From Armatimonadota bacterium (GTDB taxonomy: Bacteria > Armatimonadota > Fimbriimonadia > Fimbriimonadales > Fimbriimonadaceae), in assembly GCA_018268255.1 (NCBI GenBank), contig JAFDWX010000008.1:277269-341268 (forward strand): a DNA stretch of 64,000 bases, read 5' to 3'. The notes under the pieces were generated by a model that saw nothing but the letters and a program-made list of their open reading frames with translations, was not told where the DNA came from and made no database searches. Positions 58,904 through 64,000 of the stretch are shown piece after piece; the stretch's first letter is position 1, and every line of letters begins with the position of its first letter. Made by a program: the position numbers and the translations under genes.

Positions 58904-60139
58904 ATGTCAAGGGTTGCCGTTGTTGGGGGAGGTGCTGCAGGACTGATCGCGGCGTGGCGTGCCGCTTCCCTCGGCGCAGAAGTTGACTTGTTTGAAAAAA
59001 CTGGAAGGCTGGGGACCAAGATCCTCATCTCAGGCGGGGGAAAGTGCAACATCACGCATGATGGCCCGATCGAAAACGTCTTGAAGTCCTTTCGGAAGAA
59101 CGAGGCTTTGTTCCTTAGACCCAGTTTCTACAGATTCAAACCAGAGGACATCCTTGCCATTCTGACCTCACGGGGTCTCACTGTTTACACACGCGATGAT
59201 GGGCGGATTTTCCCGGTCGATCAAACCGCCAAAGACGTCGTGGCGATTCTGACGCAGGTCGTTCGTGAATCTGGCGCCCGAATTCACCTCAATTCACCCG
59301 TTTCGAAACTCCTTCGGAACTCAGCGGGAGTCCGGGCTCTGCTTGCGAACGACAAGGAGTGGGAGTTCGATCGGATCGTGCTGAGCGTTGGCGGATCCAG
59401 CTATCCCAATTCAGGCACCACAGGCGATGGATGGCCCTGGGCTGCGGAATTGGGACACTCCATTGTTCCCATCAGGGCCGCTCTCGCACCGGTCGCTCTG
59501 GATCCTAAGCCCGCAAGTGACTGGGCAGGCGTCGCACTCCGAAATGTGGTCGTTAAGGGTCGCCAACACAGCAAGGAAATCACTCGCTGGCGCGGCGATC
59601 TTCTTTTCACACATCAAGGCTTGAGCGGCCCGACTATCCTTGGGATCACACGAGACATCGCCGAGCGCATGGACGCGGGGGGAGTATCGATCGAGGTGGA
59701 CTTTTTGCCGGACCTTTCTTTCGAAGAACTTGGGCGAGAGTTTTTGGAGGTCGCGGCAGCCCACTCAAAGAAACACGCTACATCGTTGATCGACCCCACT
59801 ATTCCCAGTCGACTGCGACCAACTATTCTAGAGCTCGCGGGAATTGAGCCTGAAACCGTTCTCAGCCAGATCCCCAAAAAAGCCCGGAATCGGCTCATCG
59901 AGATCGTAAAAGGATGGCATTTGGGAGTGGTAAGCGAGGTGCTCTTGGAGAAGGGGGAAGTGGTGGCCGGAGGAATCAGCTTGACGGAGGTAGATCCCTC
60001 GACGATGGAGAGCAATAAGTGTCCGGGACTTTTTTTGGCGGGCGAAGTCCTCGACATTGCTGGACCGGTGGGTGGATACAACTTGCAAGCTGCTTGGTCA
60101 ACTGGTTTTGTCGCAGGAGAATCTGCGGCAAAGCCGTAG
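58904..60139 (+). CDS. FAD-dependent oxidoreductase (HI0933/YhiN family)
   Basis: 411 residues. Dinucleotide-binding start VAVVGGGAAGLIAAWRAASL (about 4-23) with the acidic end of the second strand (VDLFEK), then GTKILISGGGKCNITH, the family signature, DGRIFPVDQTAKDVV, SVGGSSYPNSGTTGDGWPWA and a C-terminal GLFLAGEVLDIAGPVGGYNLQAAWSTGFVAG-type FAD motif. Flavoprotein of unknown physiological substrate found in most bacteria. ATG at 58904 with AAGGACGAG upstream. Confidence 0.92.
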   Translation: MSRVAVVGGGAAGLIAAWRAASLGAEVDLFEKTGRLGTKILISGGGKCNITHDGPIENVLKSFRKNEALFLRPSFYRFKPEDILAILTSRGLTVYTRDDGRIFPVDQTAKDVVAILTQVVRESGARIHLNSPVSKLLRNSAGVRALLANDKEWEFDRIVLSVGGSSYPNSGTTGDGWPWAAELGHSIVPIRAALAPVALDPKPASDWAGVALRNVVVKGRQHSKEITRWRGDLLFTHQGLSGPTILGITRDIAERMDAGGVSIEVDFLPDLSFEELGREFLEVAAAHSKKHATSLIDPTIPSRLRPTILELAGIEPETVLSQIPKKARNRLIEIVKGWHLGVVSEVLLEKGEVVAGGISLTEVDPSTMESNKCPGLFLAGEVLDIAGPVGGYNLQAAWSTGFVAGESAAKP

Positions 60140-60172
60140 GCTCGGACGTCTAAGAAGGGAGTGGCACCTCTC

Positions 60173-60625
60173 ATGAACAAAAGCACCGATAGTCTGGGAA
60201 ATCTTGCATTGTTAGTATTGAGAGTAGTAGCGGGGGCCATCCTATTTTATTATGGTTCGCAGAAATTTCTTGGATGGTTTGGCGGACCCGGGATGTCTGC
60301 AACCATTACTGCGTTCAGCAAGAACATGGGAATTCCAACTCCACTTACGGTGCTTGCAACCGTCGCGGAGTTTTTCGGTGGGTTGGGCCTAGTGGTAGGC
60401 ATCTTCACACGAGTTGCCGCGTTCGGAGCGTTCTGCACGATGGCGGTGGCAACTTTCACCCAGGTTCGTGGGGTGAAGACACTCGTTGCCAGTGCGGACA
60501 ACATGTTCCCCATCAAAGATGCCACCTATCCTCTGGCGCTTGCGGCGATTTGCCTGGCAATCCTACTACTCGGAGCGGGCGATTGGAGCCTGGATAAGAG
60601 GTTTTTCGGACGTCAACGTCGGTAA
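60173..60625 (+). CDS. DoxX family membrane protein
   Basis: 150 residues from the ATG at 60173 (AGGGAG upstream; a GTG at 60161 is possible). Four membrane helices with the DoxX features LRVVAGAILFYYGSQKFLGW and EFFGGLGLVVGIFTRVAAFG, then TYPLALAAICLAILLLGAGD. Inner-membrane protein often linked to oxidative stress or respiratory electron transfer; exact role unknown. It lies 33 bp after the flavoprotein and 9 bp before the lyase. Confidence 0.9.
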   Translation: MNKSTDSLGNLALLVLRVVAGAILFYYGSQKFLGWFGGPGMSATITAFSKNMGIPTPLTVLATVAEFFGGLGLVVGIFTRVAAFGAFCTMAVATFTQVRGVKTLVASADNMFPIKDATYPLALAAICLAILLLGAGDWSLDKRFFGRQRR

Positions 60626-60634
60626 AGTGAGGTT

Positions 60635-61534
60635 GTGATTCGCCCACCGATCGATTCCCCGGGAACGCAACTCCGAAATCTTATGGCTCAAGGCATTGTC
60701 GTAATGCCGGGCGCATTTTCGCCGCTTACCGCGTTGGCGGCTTACAAAAAGGGTGCGGCCGCAGTTTATTTGAGCGGCGGGGCGATAACAAACAATTTGC
60801 TGGGCCTTCCGGATATTGGCCTGATAAGTTTGGATGAAATGGTCTCAGTTGCAGCCCGGGCTTGCCAGGTTGCTCCCATACCGATCATTTGCGATGCGGA
60901 TACGGGTTTCGGAGAGGCTTGGAACGTCGTTCGAACCGTAATCGAAATGGAGCGAGCTGGGTTAGCGGGGATTCACATGGAGGACCAAGTTAATCCGAAA
61001 CGATGTGGGCATCTTGATGGTAAGGAGCTCATTTCAAGAGAGCAGATGTGTGAGAAAATTCGCGCTGCCGTATCCGCTAAAAAAGACCCGAACTTTGTCT
61101 TGATAGCTAGGACGGATGCTCGAGGAGTCGAAGGAATCGGCTCCGCACTAGAGCGGGCCAGATCCTATGCTCAGTGTGGCGCCGATGCGATCTTCCCTGA
61201 AGGGTTAAGCTCCGAAGACGAATTCGCGTACTTCCGAAACAATCTCCCTGATGTTCCACTGCTCGCCAACATGACTGAGTTCGGAAAGACACCGCTCATT
61301 CCGGCCACGAAGTTTGAGGAGTTGGGGTATCAAATGGTGATCTATCCCGTAACCGCACTGCGCGTAATGCTTCACTCCGTAGAGAATTTCTACGAAGATC
61401 TTCTCGCTACCGGAACGCAAGCGGGTTGGATGGATAAAATGGCAACTCGGGCCGCCCTTTATGACACAATCGACTATGCAGAGTTTGCGTCTGGAGACTC
61501 AGCTTGGAGCGATTTTGCCGGGAGACAAGTGTAG
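60635..61534 (+). CDS. prpB: Isocitrate lyase/PEP mutase superfamily, 2-methylisocitrate lyase-like
   Basis: 299-residue (alpha/beta)8 lyase. The metal site DADTGFG (about 87-93), IHMEDQVNPKRCGHLDGKEL with the catalytic cysteine in KRCGH (about 122-126), ARTDARGVEGIGSALERARS and IYPVTALRVMLHS are all typical of PrpB. It would cleave 2-methylisocitrate to pyruvate and succinate in propionate breakdown; no prpC or prpD is in the window, so an oxaloacetate-hydrolase-like role cannot be excluded. GTG at 60635. Its stop overlaps the GTG of the next gene by one base. Confidence 0.88.
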   Translation: MIRPPIDSPGTQLRNLMAQGIVVMPGAFSPLTALAAYKKGAAAVYLSGGAITNNLLGLPDIGLISLDEMVSVAARACQVAPIPIICDADTGFGEAWNVVRTVIEMERAGLAGIHMEDQVNPKRCGHLDGKELISREQMCEKIRAAVSAKKDPNFVLIARTDARGVEGIGSALERARSYAQCGADAIFPEGLSSEDEFAYFRNNLPDVPLLANMTEFGKTPLIPATKFEELGYQMVIYPVTALRVMLHSVENFYEDLLATGTQAGWMDKMATRAALYDTIDYAEFASGDSAWSDFAGRQV

Positions 61535-62112
61535 TGAGTTACGGAGTTGAGGGAGAGAGAGTTCGATTGGTCCCAATAGATGCCGATAAGCATCTATTGA
61601 ATTGCCAGCTATGGCTCAATGACGAAGATGTGATCCAGTGGCTTGGCGTCGGATTCAAGCCGATCACGATGCTCGCTGAGAGGGATTACTTTGACAATGC
61701 CGCACGAGGTGACAACAGTAACATCATTTGGGCGATTGAGCTGCTGGATGGGACGCACATCGGCCAAATCGGAATTCATCACCTAAGCCACTTTCACAAA
61801 AGCGCCACCACTGGAATCCTCGTTGGCAGTAAGGACCACTGGGGCTTTGGATACGGAACGGAGGCGGCGATGCTTCGCTCTTATGCGGCATTCCATATGA
61901 TCGGTTTGCGCATACTCTACTCCGAATACCTCAGCGGAAATACTCGTTCTGGAGCAATGCAGAAGCGCGTCGGATACTTAGAGTGGGGCAAGAAGCCGGA
62001 GTGCTGGTGGAAGATGGGCGAGTACCGCGATATGGTGCAGACTTTCTTTACACGAAATCGTTGGTTGGACCTAAGCCGGGGAGCCAAGGTGTATGCTCCG
62101 GTCAAAGACTAG
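61534..62112 (+). CDS. GNAT-family N-acetyltransferase (RimJ/RimL-like)
   Basis: 192 residues from the GTG at 61534 (GGGAG about 10 nt upstream), overlapping the lyase stop by 1 bp. VRLVPIDADKHLLNCQLWLN is the usual opening of the RimJ/RimL group; GQIGIHHL, the acetyl-CoA loop DHWGFGYGTEAAMLRSYAAF and EYLSGNTRSGAMQKRVGYLE follow. Acetyl acceptor unknown. Convergent with the glycosyltransferase, 3' ends overlapping by 4 bp. Confidence 0.9.
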   Translation: MSYGVEGERVRLVPIDADKHLLNCQLWLNDEDVIQWLGVGFKPITMLAERDYFDNAARGDNSNIIWAIELLDGTHIGQIGIHHLSHFHKSATTGILVGSKDHWGFGYGTEAAMLRSYAAFHMIGLRILYSEYLSGNTRSGAMQKRVGYLEWGKKPECWWKMGEYRDMVQTFFTRNRWLDLSRGAKVYAPVKD

Positions 62113-63134
62113 AGAGAACTGTAGAAAGCAATTGTTTGCTGCCCAATTACCTTCCAGGAAAACGGCGACAGGTCTGGCTTTTCGATTTGTTCTGATGCTG
62201 TCGAAATGGCGTTTTTGAGAACCTCAGACGTAAACTTGCTATCGTATGTCATTATCCATTGGTAACCGACCTGAGCCTGCAGTTCGGGAATCGAACCCAA
62301 GGAAGGCAGAAGCGCAGGGACGCCACACGACAGCGCATAAAGTGCAGACCCACTGTTAACAATATCGGAATAGGGAAGTGCTAGCAGATCGCACGCCTTT
62401 GCCCATTTTTCCAAATCTTCATCGCTAAGAAACTCCAAGTTGAGCCGAATATTGCTGGACTCTTGGGCCGCGGCTTCTATTTCGGCTTTTAGGCTGGCGG
62501 ACCGGCAACTTCCACCGACGGCGAGCAGGCAATTCGGGTGATTGAGGTCTCGAAACTTCTTGATAAGGAGTGGGATGTTCTTGTAGTCCCTTATCGCTCC
62601 AAAAGACCCAACGATTGTTAGTGTGCGATCTAGCCCGAGTTCTGTACGAGCGCTCGTTTTGTCGACTTTATCGGAGAGCATGGAAAAGTAGTCTCCATGC
62701 GGAATAACGGCTTGAGGTTTCTTCGGAGTCTTGGGATATTGCTGGTTGTAAGCGATTCGAGATGACTCCGACAGAAAGACAAAGCCATCCACAAGCTTTG
62801 GCCATTTCTTGTAGAATGCGGTCTCCAATTGTGGATAGAGGCGCTCATGGGGGCGAAGATTGTGAACAGTCCACACAACTTTTCCCCCTCGCATTCTGGC
62901 GACCCTCGCGTGTAGAAAAAGTTTCGCCATCTTCAGCCTGGCAAGTGCCGGACTATTGGCAGTTAAGCAGTATTCTGGCCAATGAATGTGGAGAATATCT
63001 GGTGCCCTTTCAAGAAAGATCTCCTTGAATGTGGCTTCCCGAACCGTTGCGCCCGCTTGTTCAAGGGCTTGACACAGAAGCGAGTTGTAGGGATTGGTGC
63101 TGTTCGATCTTCCTGGAAGCTGGGCAACTACCAT
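62109..63134 (-). CDS. Glycosyltransferase (GT-B fold, GT4-like)
   Basis: 341 residues. N-terminal acceptor-side domain (ILHIHWPEYCLTANSPALAR; VVWTVHNLRPHERLYPQLET) and C-terminal donor domain (VGSFGAIRDYKNIPLLIKKF, then CDLLALPYSDIVNSGSALYA, with the E/S-x7-E position partly changed). HIHWPE and HNLRPH are typical of the GT4 subgroup that builds exopolysaccharide or O-antigen. No membrane helix. ATG at 63132-63134 overlaps the stop of the fucose synthase gene (TAATG), so the two are coupled in a surface-polysaccharide unit. Confidence 0.9.
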   Translation of the reverse strand: MVVAQLPGRSNSTNPYNSLLCQALEQAGATVREATFKEIFLERAPDILHIHWPEYCLTANSPALARLKMAKLFLHARVARMRGGKVVWTVHNLRPHERLYPQLETAFYKKWPKLVDGFVFLSESSRIAYNQQYPKTPKKPQAVIPHGDYFSMLSDKVDKTSARTELGLDRTLTIVGSFGAIRDYKNIPLLIKKFRDLNHPNCLLAVGGSCRSASLKAEIEAAAQESSNIRLNLEFLSDEDLEKWAKACDLLALPYSDIVNSGSALYALSCGVPALLPSLGSIPELQAQVGYQWIMTYDSKFTSEVLKNAISTASEQIEKPDLSPFSWKVIGQQTIAFYSSL

Positions 63135-64000
63135 TAGTGAGATACGAGCGTAGCTTGATAGGCTTCGTAAGCAGCTCGAATTCCGGATTCGAGATCATAC
63201 TTCGGTCGCCATCCCATCCCGAACAACCGAGAAACGTCGTTGGTCTTTTCGGGGAATCCGTCAGGTTTGGTAGTATCCCACTCGATTGTGCCCGAGTGGC
63301 CGACTACTTTCTGCACAGTTTCCGCAAGTTCCTTAATCGATATGGAGGTGCCAACTCCGATGTTCACCATATTTGGCACCGAATCCTGCTCCATAAGGAA
63401 GATGATGGCGTCGGCAACATCGTCGCTAAAAAGGAACTCACGACGCGGGGATCCGGTCCCCCAACAAGTTACTGGTGCGTTGCCAGCTAATTTGGCTTCG
63501 TGAAATTTCCGAATAAGTGCTGGCAGCACGTGCGACGTCTGCAAATCGTAGTTATCGCCTGGTCCATACACGTTAGGTGGCATGCATGTAAAATATTGTC
63601 GGCCGTACTGCTTGCTGATCGAATCAGCTAACACGAGGCCAGCGATTTTTGCTACCGCATATGGAGCGTTGGTGGGTTCAGGTTTTCCGGTGAGCAGAGC
63701 ATCTTCGGGAATAGGTTGCGGAGTCTCCCGTGGATAAATGCAGGACGAGCCCAGGAAGCAAAAGTGGTCTATCCCGACTTCATGGGCGCCCCACATCAAA
63801 TTGCATTCCATGACCAAATTCAAGCCGATAAAATCGGCAGGATAGGTGCTGTTTGCGCCTATGCCACCGACTTTGGCCGCTGCCATGACAATGGCATCAG
63901 GTGTTTCAGAAGATAGAAATGACTTAACCGCTGCCTGGTCCATGAGGTCTAAGGAACTGCGGTCCCTAACCACTAAGTTCTCATACCCCTTTGATCGAAG
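63134..64000 (-). CDS. fcl: GDP-L-fucose synthase, partial (N-terminus off the right edge)
   Basis: NADP-dependent short-chain dehydrogenase/epimerase that makes GDP-fucose from GDP-4-keto-6-deoxymannose. 288 residues are visible; the frame stays open to base 64000 and the expected nucleotide-binding N-terminus lies beyond. Seen: KVGGIGANSTYPADFIGLNL, GSSCIYPRETPQPIPED with the catalytic Ser, NAPYAVAKIAG with Tyr and Lys (Y-x3-K), MPPNVYGPGDNYD and WGTGSPRREFLFSDDVADAI. Next gene is a glycosyltransferase, so fucose-containing polysaccharide is likely. Confidence 0.95.
   Translation of the reverse strand, partial: LRSKGYENLVVRDRSSLDLMDQAAVKSFLSSETPDAIVMAAAKVGGIGANSTYPADFIGLNLVMECNLMWGAHEVGIDHFCFLGSSCIYPRETPQPIPEDALLTGKPEPTNAPYAVAKIAGLVLADSISKQYGRQYFTCMPPNVYGPGDNYDLQTSHVLPALIRKFHEAKLAGNAPVTCWGTGSPRREFLFSDDVADAIIFLMEQDSVPNMVNIGVGTSISIKELAETVQKVVGHSGTIEWDTTKPDGFPEKTNDVSRLFGMGWRPKYDLESGIRAAYEAYQATLVSH

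Noticed and set aside
1-64000. CRISPR arrays, insertion sequences, prophage genes
   Set aside because: No regularly spaced repeats, transposase, integrase or phage structural motifs were seen on either strand.

Overview
The window is typical bacterial chromosome, fully coding on both strands, with no phage, transposase, integrase or CRISPR array visible. The best guess at its source is a Gram-negative-type (diderm) member of the Armatimonadota, close to the Fimbriimonadia. That rests on: a subtilase ending in a two-repeat dockerin-like tail; paired DUF1800/DUF1501 genes; a PEP-CTERM protein with HAF repeats; a secreted beta-helix protein with a DUF1565-type start; an archaeal/eukaryotic-type ProRS; TolC and RND genes that imply an outer membrane; and frequent TTG/GTG starts. 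The assignment is an inference from gene content, not a database result.

Layout. 1-2837 (minus): a partial aminopropyltransferase and a secreted S8 protease. 3045-13624 (plus): a complex I cluster nuoG-H-J-K-L-M-x-N, where x is a short uroporphyrinogen-decarboxylase-like protein and nuoI and nuoA-F are missing; a sugar-phosphate isomerase overlaps its end. 14462-16692: pyroglutamyl peptidase, tRNA-Leu(UAA) and rsgA with a possible leader peptide. 16714-17800: weak hypothetical genes, one apparently frameshifted. 17852-19474 (minus): a polyamine pair, speD (with an unexpected signal-like N-terminal extension) and an ACL5-like speE, separated by a perfect 13-bp inverted repeat. 20056-21995 (plus): a class III cyclase-domain protein followed by a Crp-type regulator; between them lie two perfect TGTGA-N6-TCACA operators. 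21999-25585: secreted beta-helix and PEP-CTERM proteins. 25679-28357: ribosomal proteins L33, L32 (both without zinc cysteines) and S20, around a 606-residue unknown. 28625-31795: membrane protein, DUF1800 and Tat-exported DUF1501 operon. 31792-36464 (minus): phosphopentomutase, secreted proteins, DUF4434 and a P1B-4 metal ATPase. 36537-42985 (minus): an AbrB-type regulator plus TolC, adaptor and RND pump in one overlapping operon. 43141-45267: a receiver-like protein divergent from an ECF sigma factor, and small proteins. 45340-49480 (minus): MobA-like protein, ispE, a membrane protein, gatA and gatC. 49515-56240: a DUF255-like protein, tRNA-Ser(CGA), a trypsin-like protease, uvrB and an HD-GYP protein. 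56237-64000: lipoprotein, DUF423, proS, flavoprotein, DoxX, prpB-like, GNAT, glycosyltransferase and a partial GDP-fucose synthase.

How parts work together. The clearest self-contained circuit is the cyclase-domain/Crp pair: the regulator keeps both the nucleotide-contact residues and the DNA-contact residues of E. coli CRP, and the sites in front of it match the classical CRP half-sites. SpeD and the adjacent aminopropyltransferase supply and use decarboxylated AdoMet. The AbrB-TolC-adaptor-RND operon is a self-regulated efflux unit. Three intergenic elements of 71-74 bp (15088, 28448, 58799) share sequence, and their outer stems pair in all three although the paired bases differ, which suggests a dispersed structured element family.
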